DNA of 64,000 nt from Anaeramoeba flamelloides (Eukaryota > Metamonada > Anaeramoebidae): positions 14,152,001-14,216,000 of the forward strand of contig JANTQA010000032.1 in the NCBI GenBank assembly GCA_027625915.1. The letters run 5' to 3'. Both the position numbers and the translations under genes were made by a program. This document shows positions 24,701 through 35,100 of the stretch, one piece after another (within the stretch, counting starts at the first letter, position 1; the number at the start of each line of letters is the position of its first letter). A model generated the notes under the pieces. That model was not told where the DNA came from and made no database searches. It was given only the letters and a program-made list of their open reading frames with translations.

Positions 24701-26262
24701 CATTTTTAATGTATCGAAGAATTCATTCGGAGTGTCCCTCCTTAACTCGAGTTTTAGAAGTTATAAAAAAATTACAGTAAAATGTTTAGTTCGTTTTAAA
24801 AAATTTTACCAAAAAAATTTTTCACAAATTCTTTAAAACAGTTGATAAACTTAAAGTAAACCTATTTCTAGAGCAATACAAAAAAGTTTTTTGATCAGAT
24901 TTTTTAACACAACTTTAAAAGTTTGGGAATTAAATGTCAGGTTGAAATCAAAAAAGGAAAAATAAAGATGTAGCTTTTTCCCCAAATTACATAGCATCAC
25001 AATTTTAGGGGGGGTCGGATTAAAAATTTTCCTTGTTGATAACCTATTTGTTGCCAAATTTTCATTTCTCATCTTTTAATTTTCCAAAATATGAGATCAG
25101 CAACAAGGATTTTTTTTATCAATTTTTTCTGGGAATTAATTTAAATTCAAGAAGTGGTTTTCAGATCTTCAAAACAAAAAGAAATTTTTTTGTTCATTTA
25201 ATTTGTAATTAAAAAAAAAAATAAATAAAACAACAAAAACAACAACAACAATAAAAATAATAAACAACCAAACCAAAAACCAATAGTCCATTTTCCAAAT
25301 TTGGAGAAGTTGTAATAAAAGCGTGTATTGAGAATAAAACACATTATTGCGATATTAATGGCGAGCCCCAATTCATTAACAAAATATTTGTAAAATATCA
25401 TGATAAAGCTATTGAGAACAACGTGATCATTACACTAAGTGCAGGATTTGATAGTGTTCCAGCAGATTTGGGTGTTCAATTAATTAAAAAGCAAATCGGA
25501 GCAGGTAAAGTTTTAAAAATAGGCGGATTTTTTGAATTTAGTCAAATTCAAATGTCTAATGGTACCTATAGAACGTTAATAAATTCATATAATCCAAGCA
25601 AACAAGAAAGAAAGGAAACCCGAGAAATGAGGGAACTTGCTAAAGAGAAAGATTTACCCAAAATAGAATATTTAGATACAAAAATTAACAAGAAGCCCAA
25701 AGGCTATACAACAAAGGTTTCGACGATTAGTAAAAATAAAGAGGGCATGGGCGGATTTGTGATGAAATTCTCAGTTGCAGATCCAACAATCGTGAAAAAA
25801 ACACAATTGTTACAAGACGCCACTCAGAAAATACCTTCGTTCCGTTATGAGCATTATCTCATGGTGAGGGGTTGGTTTGCAATCTTGCTAACCTTTTTAA
25901 AATTCTTTTTCATAAGGTTGTTAGCTAATTGGGCGTGGGGGAAAAAAGTTTTAAGATTGTTTGAATCAGATATCGGCGGTCCAAGCGAAAATGATAAAAA
26001 AAACGCTGTTTTTGTTGCTACATTTGTCGGTACAGATCAAGAAGGAAAGAAAATTAAATATAGCCTTTCAGGCCCAGATGGATATACCTCAACAGCAATA
26101 TTTATTAAGCACACCTGCTTTAGTCTTCTTGAAGATTATGATGATCTTGACATGAAATGTGGTGTGATCACTCCTGGATGTCTTGGACAAGTTTATTTTG
26201 ATAGAATTTTGAATGATAAAACTTTTGAATGGAAAAATGCTGAAGAAAAAAAAAAAAAATAA
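21710..26262 (+). CDS. Saccharopine dehydrogenase-like oxidoreductase (SCCPDH family), two exons
   Basis: Exons 21710-21972 and 25287-26262 join across a 3314-base intron (GTATGT donor, AATAG acceptor, phase 2, restoring GGT) to give 412 residues. The N-terminal Rossmann motif FGTGYTGS (residues ~11-18) indicates NAD(P) binding. TIAGRNREK, NCVGPF (across the junction), CDINGEPQF and LSAGFDSVPADLG follow the SCCPDH order. A hydrophobic segment at ~280-305 is the membrane-associated stretch of the family. The C-terminal half keeps the GPDGYTSTA and GVITPGCLG motifs. SCCPDH-type proteins are associated with lipid droplets or membranes, and their substrate is not established. The ATG at 21710 fits the family length (~430). 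An in-frame ATG at 21614 would add 32 AT-driven residues, so a targeting extension is possible but unlikely. Confidence 0.88.
22419..22945 (-). mobile_element. Family B element with nested family C MITE (SCCPDH intron)
   Basis: The left end TAATTGGGAACATTAATAGA and the right part, TTTATTAATTTTACTTTTTG then TTTTCATTAAGG, match in inverse the ends of the family B element at 9494-9845. The interior includes a segment related to 9640-9760. A 172-base family C MITE (22629-22800) splits it. Confidence 0.5.
22629..22800 (+). mobile_element. TTAA-flanked MITE family C, intact copy
   Basis: A 172-base element bounded by TTAA on both sides (22625-22628 and 22801-22804). Its inverted termini are GGGACTAATCTCTATT and AATAGAGACTAACCCC. 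It is inserted into a family B element within the SCCPDH intron. Partial copies lie at 13464-13618 and 40076-40205. TTAA duplication is the signature of piggyBac-type insertion, although the terminal bases differ from classic piggyBac. No coding content. Confidence 0.65.
23125..23229. repeat. Perfect 27-bp inverted repeat with inner GC stem
   Basis: The arms 23125-23151 and 23203-23229 are perfect 27-base inverted complements (starting GATATTGGGAAAATGTCACT). The 51-base loop contains a second stem, GGTGGC pairing with GCCACC around a 7-base loop. The structure is GC-richer than all surrounding intron sequence. It could be a tiny fold-back element or the precursor of a structured small RNA. 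The sequence cannot decide between them. Confidence 0.75.
23548..24727. mobile_element. ~1.2 kb inverted-repeat element with ~100-base arms (SCCPDH intron)
   Basis: The left arm 23548-23650 and right arm 24620-24727 are inverted copies, both beginning AATGAATTCTTC outermost. Both include GGTTCAAGCTGTTT, AATCTTTTATCCACAGA and TAAAATAAATT. The interior holds a family A MITE (23716-24407), which itself has a small insertion. No open frame. The nesting order shows that this element arrived before the family A copy. Confidence 0.6.
23716..24407 (-). mobile_element. MITE family A with a nested insert (SCCPDH intron)
   Basis: The termini AACCCCTTTCCAAAAATTTC and GAATTTAGTT match family A ends. A TA precedes it (23714-23715), while CA follows it in place of TA. 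Reversed, it is colinear with 8880-9418. About 150 extra bases (near 23943-24093) are bracketed by two copies of AATTGTATTGG, consistent with an insertion that duplicated its target. Confidence 0.55.
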
Positions 26263-27629
26263 TTGATTCATTTTTTGTATTTTTTTTTTAGCTCGCTATA
26301 TTTCTTTATTATTTTTTATTTTAGATCTTTCCTTAAGAAATTTTATTTCATTTTTCAAAAAAAAAAAAAATAAAGTATTATTGAAAAGGATTAAATTCAA
26401 AGACATTAGCATAAGAGGATAATTTTACATTTTTTCTTTATTTTTTTTTTTTTTGGATGAAATTACAAAATAGAATAAATATATTTAACTTGAGATTGAA
26501 TAAATTCTTTTTATGAAATTTTTTTTTTTCCTTGTTTTCTTTTCAACAAAAAAAGATTTATCAATTTTTTGTTTTTGATTTTTGAATCTAAAAACATTTG
26601 GGTTTGATCTTTTGCTTGAATAAGATTGAAATCTATTATTTTTTGATTAAATTGCCTTTGAAATGCGATTTAAGTCTATGAACATTTAGAGTGTAATTTA
26701 CACTTCTTCAATAATAATTAATAAAGTTTTATTTTTTGGTTAATTTCAGGATCGATCAATACTAAATCTGAAAGAGACAATTTAAAGAAACAGTTTTCGA
26801 AAAATTAAAAGAAAAACTCAAAAAAAAAGAATTTATTTAAAATAATTGCTATAAAAATCCAAAAAAAAAAAAAAAATCAAATTCTAATTTTAATTCAGAA
26901 CATCTAAAAATAACATCTATGAGGCATTTGGTTAATTTATTAATGGTTGATCCTTGATCATGGCTGTATATTTGGGATATTTTTTTTTTCTTGTTGTAAT
27001 TTTTTTTTTTTCTTTTTATTCTCGTTTTGATTTGTAACTTTACTATTTTTTGAGTTTTCTTTTTCGTTTTGATATAAAAATATCCATACTTTTAATTTTT
27101 CATTATCTCAGTATTAATGAGTCATCTATTGATCTTTTTCCTTTTTAACTTTTTTTCTCAATCAAAAGGAAATTCATTATAAAACAATGAAAAAAAAAAA
27201 AAAAACTTGTTTATTTTTGGAGTCTATGTAGGATTTTTCTTTTCCCCCACCCCAAAGGAAAATACTAAAAATTCCAAATCTTAATTTTTAAATTATTGGT
27301 CTATGGAAACAATTTTTTTGAAATTTTTCTAAAAAATAAATCAAAACCTAATAAAATTCTTAACACCTCTCCATAAAAACTTTTAAATATTATCATTTCT
27401 GAAATATCCAAAAAATATGTAATTTGACACTATTTAGATTTTTCTAACCTTTTTTGAATTAAAAAAATCATTTTAAATCAGCCTCATGTGGTTTCCCTAA
27501 CAAATGATAATTTATAATTCAATTTCGTTTTATTCTTTTATAAATAGAGTTGTCAATGAGGTAAGTTGTTTTTTGTTACTTCTATTTGATAAGGAATATG
27601 AAAACCAATTGAAAATATTCTAACATTTA
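26263..27629. other. Intergenic between SCCPDH-like gene and MITE
   Basis: AT-rich with long T runs, and no gene recognised. A TTTAGAGTGTAATTTACACTT segment near 26687 resembles one near 341, which indicates a small dispersed repeat. The 3' untranslated region of the SCCPDH-like gene should lie at the left side. Confidence 0.45.
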
Positions 27630-28136
27630 AACAAAAATTACAAATTTTCCAAACAGTTAAAACTGTACAAACATTCACAATAATCAAATTTTATATAAAT
27701 TTGAAAATATTTTTTTAATCTTCTAGTTTCTGTTTTCATTTCATTTTTTGAATTATGTAAATTGTTTCATTGGATCATAATTTTTTTCAACAATTGTTGG
27801 TACTATACTTAGGTTGAGTTGTGCCAAATAGAGGAACTCAAATAAAATTAGTTGTTAGTATCTAATCTTTTGATCAATCAATATTCCTAATGGAATTTCA
27901 ACAAATTTACTAATCTATTTTTTAGTTTTGTTCTCTCCCAAATTTTTAACACACCTGTGATTTATTTGTATTAATAATTATTTATATTAAGTTTTGTGGG
28001 TATTGACAATTTATAAATAATTGTTAACATTTAAATAAGCGAATGGTTCTTATTTAGTTTTTCTTCTTGAATTGATTAAATTAGATTTTTTTTCACAAAT
28101 CAAATTTTGGTGTGTTAAAAGTTTTGAATTGGGGTT
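27630..28136 (+). mobile_element. TA-flanked MITE family A
   Basis: A 507-base copy with TA at 27628-27629 and 28137-28138. It shares the AACTCAAATAAAATTAGTTG block and the GAATTGGGGTT right end with 2539-3068, to which it is the closest relative. It lies ~340 bases upstream of the PIG-V-like start codon. Confidence 0.6.
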
Positions 28137-28473
28137 TATTATATATTTACCAGTATTAAATTTATATTGATTAGCAGATCGATAAACTAAGAACCAAAAT
28201 AGTATGGTTATATACTAGAGACAATATAATCTTTTTTTCCCATTTTAAATACATAAACCTTAAAAATAAACATAGTAAAAAAAATAAAGTAAATAATCTG
28301 AAAATAGTTCATTATAAAATATTAATTTAATGTACAATTAGAATAATTTTACAAGAACTTCAACTTGTTTGAGGAGCACTTAAAAACCCCCATTAATCCT
28401 TATTCTATGATTTTTTTTTCGATAACCTAAAAAAATGAAGATGAACAAAATCATTTTTTGACAAAAACTTTTT

Positions 28474-29940
28474 ATGGCATCTTTGAAAAAAGTTCTTTTT
28501 CTCTCGGTTCTCTCAAGAATTTTTCTTATACTTTACACTATTCTTTGTGGAATTGTAAATACCAATTATGACACATCAGGCCATAAAGGAAGCATTATTT
28601 CATCCTTGATCCGATGGGACTCTATCTGGTTTTTGGGCATTTCTGAATCTGGGTATCAGCACGAACAAACCTTTGCATTTTTTCCTGGTTATCCAATCTT
28701 AGTTAAAATCATGTCTTCATTTACCCATTTGTCAATACCTCTCTGCGGTGTCATAATTTCAAACACCAGTTTTGTGTTGTCCTCTCTCGTGCTTTACGAA
28801 TTAGGCAAAATAACGCTGCACGATGAAAAAAAAGCATACAGATCGTTTCTATTATTTTTAATAACACCAAGTAACATCTTTATGAGTTCTTTTTATACAG
28901 AGTCAATTTTTAGTTTTTTTACCTTCACTGGCTGTTATTTGATCCAGAATTTTCAATTTGTTGGCAAAAATCGAATCAGGTCAATCTGTAAATTGATTTT
29001 ATCAATTGTTTTTTTTACATTGTCAAGTACGATTCGTTCAAATGGTACAATTAATTCTGGCTTTATAATTTATTCCTTATTTTTGGCATTAAAAAATTGG
29101 ATCCTTTCTCAAAGAAATCACCATCAGCAGCAAGAAAAGAAAAAAACAGAAAATACAAAAAATAACAGATCACAAGAAAAGAAAAAAACAACGCAAAACA
29201 AAAAAAAAAACAACAAGAAAGAAAATCAAGAAAGAAAAAAAAAACAACAAGAAAAACCAAAACAAAACCAAAAAGAAATCGAAAACGAAAATGCAAAGTT
29301 AAAAGGGAAAATAACATTTTTTTCATTGTTAATAATGGTTTCCAAAGTAATTCTTGTCTCCTTGATAATCGTTATCTCTTTGGTATTAATTTTTTCCCCC
29401 AATGTCTATTTCCAATATAAAGCTTATTTGAAATTTTGCAAAGGATCAACAATAAAGCAAACACCTGAATGGTGCCTTTTGAAAATACCGAGTATTTATA
29501 ATTATATCCAATTAAAATATTGGAATGTTGGGTTTTTGAATTATTGGACACCTTTACAGATACCCAATTTCCTTTTAGCTGCACCAATGATTTTTTGCAT
29601 TTTGGTGGCACTAATTAGATATATTAAAAATGATTAGAAACGTTTTTTAACTCTTGGGATTGCCAAAAGTGGCCGTTCAAAGATAGGCTTTTTTTCAAAT
29701 GACACGTTTGTATACATTTTCCATCTCATGTTTTTGGGCTTTGTTGGACTTTTTTTTATGCACATACAAGTAATTACTAGATTTGTAACTTCTTCTTCGC
29801 CAGTAATATTTTGGTTCCTTGAGGACTATTTATCAGATCAGAAAGTCCATAAATTTAAAAAGGCAATATTATTGTTTTGGTTTGTTTTATACACATTTAT
29901 TGGCCCTTTATTATTTTCTAATTTTTATCCTTGGACTTAA
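28474..29940 (+). CDS. PIG-V/GPI18-type GPI mannosyltransferase II, one in-frame TAG
   Basis: A continuous frame of 488 codons, ATG to TAA, contains a single internal TAG at 29635-29637 (codon 388). PIG-V adds the second mannose to GPI precursors in the ER membrane. Hallmarks in order are RWDSIWFLGISESGY (~47-61), FAFFPGYP (~67-74), SSFYTESIFSFF (~138-150), STIRSNGTINSGF (~180-195), the YWNVGFLNYW and IPNFLLAAP region, and MHIQVITRF near the C-terminus, which ends NFYPWT. Many hydrophobic membrane segments are present. A ~70-residue K/E/Q/N-rich insert (~212-282) sits in a loop. Family similarity continues on both sides of the TAG without a gap (KND, stop, KRFLTLGI). This makes it a substituted sense codon rather than an end. 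Total length matches the family (~490). It may be a pseudogene, a sequence error or a read-through case. Confidence 0.82.
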
Positions 29941-31379
29941 ATCATAAATGTTTATTATATCATTAGGTAGAATAATATTTATTTATTTATTTATTTATAT
30001 GCCAGTATATTTCTTCCAAAATAATAAAATTTTACAAAGCTATAAAAGTAATAACTAAATATATCTTAGTGTATTTTTTTATATTTTTTATCTTGATAAT
30101 TTAAAAGAGAGTAAAGCAGAAATTGTCTTGTATTTCTCAACCCCATCGATATTTATTCTATTCGTTACAGAAAGGTTTTTTGTACAAATTTATTTTTAAT
30201 AAATTCTTTTTTCAATTATTAATATCAAACTAAACCCAAAAAAAAGTATATTTTTCACAATATTAAAACAAAAGAGGTTGGATAATCACAATTAAAAAAA
30301 AAACTTCAATTATAACTTTCCAAATATAAAGAAATCGATAATCTGGTTAAAAAATTGAAAGTACAACATTTATTATATTGCCTTTTACAATTTTTTGGAA
30401 AAATAAATAGTTTCCAAAATTAAACAAACCTGCTTCTGTCTATATAATCATTATTTTTGAAGAAGAATTTAATAAATGGTTTATTTTCTTTAACCAAATT
30501 CAGAATTAGTCGAAATAAAAAAAAAAAAATACTAATAAAAATTTATTTTGAAAATTTTACTAGAAATTGGAAGTAATTTTGGAATCAAAAATTTTTCAAC
30601 CATAAGTTCACTATGAAAAATTAAAAATAAAACAGAGAAAAAAAGAAGTAATTGTATCAAATATTTAATCGAAGACTCAGCATTTTTTTGATTTATTTAT
30701 TTATTACAAATCATTTTTTTTATTATTTTATGTAAATAAAGATATCTTTTTTTCAAATAGGAGAATGTAATATATTACTGTTTAATATATTTACATATCA
30801 ATTAAAAATGGAAATCGAATTAAAAGCTTATTTCATTTTTTTTTTGAATTTATCACTAAATAAAAAAATTATTTTTTTAAGTTCCAAATATTGTCTGTAA
30901 ATAATTGATATAATTATTTCTTGAAACAAATGGAAGATCTTCAGAAAGTCAATTAGAAAAGGTATTTGAAAATAAGTTGCAATTGAATTATTCTTCCTTC
31001 TTGCAACTTGGGATATAAATTTTTTAATTTTGAAACTTTGATTATAACAGTAATTACACAAATTTTGTTTAGTCTTGATGAAAAAGTCACTTAACTTTTT
31101 TTCAAGTTTATTTATACTCTCTCCCTAAACCGTATAACACTTATAATAAAACTGGAGTAGCTGGTAAATAATGAAATTTTTATTCTAAACACCTTTTCAA
31201 GTGAAATTTCTAATCTTGGGTTGGAAAGTGGCTCTTTTCAATATTAAAATTGGAAAAAAAAACCAACATTTTAAAGTTTAAAAAGCTCATTTGAATCAAT
31301 GTTCTTTGAAGCTGTTCTCTTCTTGATCATCAAAGGAATATTCAGCAAATTTGAAATTCAAAGAATATTTTGTAAATTA
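29941..31379. other. Intergenic, downstream of PIG-V-like gene
   Basis: No gene was recognised. The region shows AT homopolymers and a TATT tetramer run near 29978-30000. Short frames here have purely AT-driven composition. Confidence 0.45.
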
Positions 31380-31547
31380 CTGGTATTTGAATTTGAAATG
31401 GGACAATATTTTTACTTGACTTTCTATATTTTTCTGTACAAATATAAAGTTCAAAGAAGTAGGTTGAGGTTGGATTTTAAACACTTTATTGTCAAAGGAA
31501 ATTTAAAATGAACTGAAAATTAATCCCATTTGAAATTCAAATACCAG
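31380..31547. mobile_element. TA-flanked MITE family D
   Basis: A 168-base element with TA on both sides (31378-31379 and 31548-31549). Its inverted termini are CTGGTATTTGAATTTGAAAT and ATTTGAAATTCAAATACCAG. Same family and length as 13292-13460 and 40489-40654. It lies ~380 bases upstream of the conserved promoter block of EGF gene 1. Confidence 0.7.
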
Positions 31548-31924
31548 TATTTAGTTCTTTTGTGAAAGAGTTTTTTTTTATTTTTGAAAAGCTACGAATA
31601 CGAAAAAGTTTGATTGTAATTGAATTAAATCCCAAAAAAAAGTTCACACTTAATTTGCTATCCTAAAAGTTAGAATTTTGCAAAAAAATTGGAAACAAAA
31701 TCAATTGAACCTTTTTTAATTTTAACTTTTGAATTTCACAAAAACTTTACATCTTAAGGATCATTTTAAAAACAAACTTTTTTGCAATAATTATTGAATT
31801 TTAAAACAAGAGAATTTTGTATTCCTCAGAAAGTTAGTAAAAAAATTAATAAAGGGAATTTGAAGAAAGTAAAAAAAAAAACATTTTTCTGAATTTCAAA
31901 TTCTTAGTAAATTCTTTTATTCCT

Positions 31925-32112
31925 ATGTTTTATTAATTTTCTCATTAGAAACACAAATTATTTTCTCAAGAGAAAAACAAAAAAGAAACCTTTTTTTCAA
32001 GAATTAATTTTTGTTTTTTTTATTTACTTTTTATAATCTAACTAAACTGTTTCTTTTTTGTAATGAAAAAAAAGAAAAAAAAACCAAATTTGGATTCAAA
32101 AAGAAAATAATT
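31925..32112 (+). promoter_or_regulatory. Conserved upstream block of EGF gene 1
   Basis: These ~190 bases are almost identical to 42645-42836 and 56017-56207, upstream of paralogues 2 and 3, whereas sequence further upstream of gene 1 is unrelated. The block contains TTCTCAAGAGAAAA, a TTTTTATAATC TATA-like stretch ~80 bases before the ATG, and a purine-rich leader. It likely holds the core promoter and 5' leader. Confidence 0.55.
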
Positions 32113-35100
32113 ATGAAAATTATTGTGTTTTTATTGGTAATTTGTTGTATCAGCGGAATTGTTAATTGTGTTGGTAGCCCTTTAGAAATATATTTTAAAG
32201 AAGCAATAGCCACTGCCACACAAACCAATCCTGAACATGATGAAGCAGAGCCTGAAAATGTTTTTAGGCATTTATTGTATGCAAACCAATATACTCCAAC
32301 AATAAAAGGTTCGTCTCCAGAAGATCTCGCTTATTATGACAATAGACAACAAGGATCAACTAATTTACAATATGGTGGTGAATCAAAGGCAACATCATAC
32401 GATTTGATGCATATGAACTGGAATCTTCCTAATGTACCACAATCATCTTTCCAAGTCAAAAAAATGATATTAAAAGGATCAAGAGATGCAGTTTGGAAGG
32501 ACTATGAATATAAAGACATAATCTTAGGAAAACCTACCTATCAAAATTTGCAACCATTGTTTGATGTTTACTTGGCTCTCAAAGACCAAAATGATCAAGG
32601 TTATGATTTCATTGACAATAGTTCACCTGTTGGTTGGAGTTCCGATGGTGATCCAGACGATTGTGTAAGGTATATTTCTTATGAAGTACCTGAAGACAAA
32701 CTTGATGTTTTTGACACTTCTATGGTTTGTTCAATTTGTTTTTTTTGATTTTTTTTGATTTTTTTTGATAATTGTTTTGATCTTTACAAAGATTAAATTT
32801 GTTTCTTTTTTTTTTTTCTTTAATGGAAACCAACAAAACCAAATTAAACCAAAATCAATAAAAACTAAAAAAAACAAAATCCAAGCTATTACAAGAGCAA
32901 TTCAAAATTACTGGACAAACTGAAGTGATGTGTCCCGAGGGATCGTCCTGTGGAGATATTGAAGATTATAGATATAACCTAGTGTTGGGAAATTATAATT
33001 TAACGATTGACTATACTTACAGCATCGAAATTGAAAGCATAGACAAAGATGATCCTTTTGACAACGAAGTTGTCAAGGCATTTTTATCAGCAGGAACAGT
33101 TATTGAGAATGGCACTTATAGTGGAATTTACAGTGGAAGCAATGAAATCAAATGGCAATGTAAATGGAGTGGCACAGAGACTGTGTATGTTGATGCGACT
33201 GAAGTGAATGTTGAAGAGTCATATATTGGATGCCCTTATGACAGCACGTGTGGATCTGAATGCCAAATTGATGTGTCTTTCCTTGCTGAGGCATTGCCTT
33301 CAGAATTTACAAATAGCGGCTTAAAGGTGCAAAAGAACACAGGGTGCCAATACGATAGTGATTGTAATAATGGCACTTGTAACAACAGTATTGATACATG
33401 TGAATGTAATGATGTATTCGATGGTTGGATTTGTCTAGGGGATCCTTGTGAACGAGATCTTGATAACTGTAATTTTGATAAAAACCAAGGAATATGTATT
33501 AGAAACGATGGGCATGTTTACTGCGAATGTAATGAAGAAGAAGGTTATACCGGGACGACTTGTAACGAGACTTTCTGTGATGATGTTGATTGTAACCAAG
33601 AACAAGAAGGAGGTGTGTGTGTTATGAATACAGGTGAGTGTAAATGCAATTCGAATTACACAGGTTCAGATTGTAAAACTATTGTATGCCCTTATAATAA
33701 ATGTAATGGACATGGTGAATGCAACACAACAACAGCAAAATGTGATTGTGAAGAAGGATGGACTGGAGAGAATTGTACAGAAATAGAATGCCCTGAAAAT
33801 AAATGTAGTGGGCATGGTTTATGTAACTTAACCACCTTAATATGTGATTGCGAAGAAGGATGGATTGGAGAGGATTGCGAAGAGGTAGCATGCCCTGACG
33901 ATAAATGTAATGGACATGGTGATTGTGATCCAAAAACAGGTGATTGTGATTGTGATAAAGGATGGATTGGTGATAATTGTGAAGACAATATTTGTATAAA
34001 TATGAATTGTGGAAATGGTGAATGTGAATTTAACAATGAGAATGGTACAACCAAATGTAACTGTTTAGAAGGATGGATTGGAGATAATTGTACTGAAGTA
34101 GCCTGCCCTGAAAATAAATGTAATGGGCACGGTGATTGTGATCCAAAAACAGGTGATTGTGAATGTTACGAAGGTTATTTACCCGATTATTGTGAGGATA
34201 ATATTTGTAAAAATACAGATTGCGGAAATGGTGAATGTGAATTTAACAATGAGAATGGTACAGCCAATTGTAATTGTTACGAAGGATGGATTGGAGAGGA
34301 TTGCGAAGAATTAGCCTGCCCAGAAAATAAATGTAATGGAAATGGTGACTGTAACATAAAAACAGGTGATTGTGATTGTGATCAAGGTTATTTACCTGAT
34401 TTTTGTGAGGATAATCTTTGTCTAAATACAGATTGCGGAAATGGTGAATGTGAATTTAACAATGAGAATGCTACAACCAAATGTAATTGTTACGAAGGAT
34501 GGATTGGAGAGGATTGCGCTGAAGTAGCATGCCCTGACGATAAATGTAATGGACACGGTGATTGTGATCCAAAAACAGGTGATTGTGATTGTGATGAAGG
34601 TTATTTGCCCGATTATTGTGAAAATAATCTTTGTCTAAATAAGGATTGTGGGAATGGTGAATGTGAATTTAACAATGAGAATGGTACAACCAAATGTAAT
34701 TGTTATGAAGGATGGATTGGAGAGAATTGCTCTGAAGCAGCATGCCCAGAAAATAAATGTAATGGGCACGGTGATTGTGATCCAAAAACAGGTGATTGTG
34801 ACTGTTATCAAGGCTATTTACCTGATTTTTGTGAGGATAATATTTGTCTAAATACAGATTGTGGAAATGGTGAATGTGAATTTTCCAATGAGAATGGTAC
34901 AACCAAATGTAATTGTTACGAAGGATGGATTGGAGAGGATTGCGCTGAAGTAGCCTGTCCTGAAAATAAATGTAATGGACATGGTGATTGTAATCCAAAA
35001 ACAGGTGATTGTGATTGTTATGAAGGCTATTTACCCAATTACTGTGAGGACAATCTTTGTCTAAATACAGATTGTGGAAATGGTGAATGTGAATTTTCCA

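Noticed and set aside
29604-29637. A ~33-base intron (GTGGCA...TTAG) removing the PIG-V TAG in frame
   Set aside because: Far shorter than any other intron here (104 bases or more), and PIG-V similarity runs through the segment to be removed. Kept only as a remote possibility.
28474-29940. TAG used as a sense codon in this organism
   Set aside because: All other intact coding regions in the window (well over 3000 codons) have no internal TAG. One case does not support a changed code.
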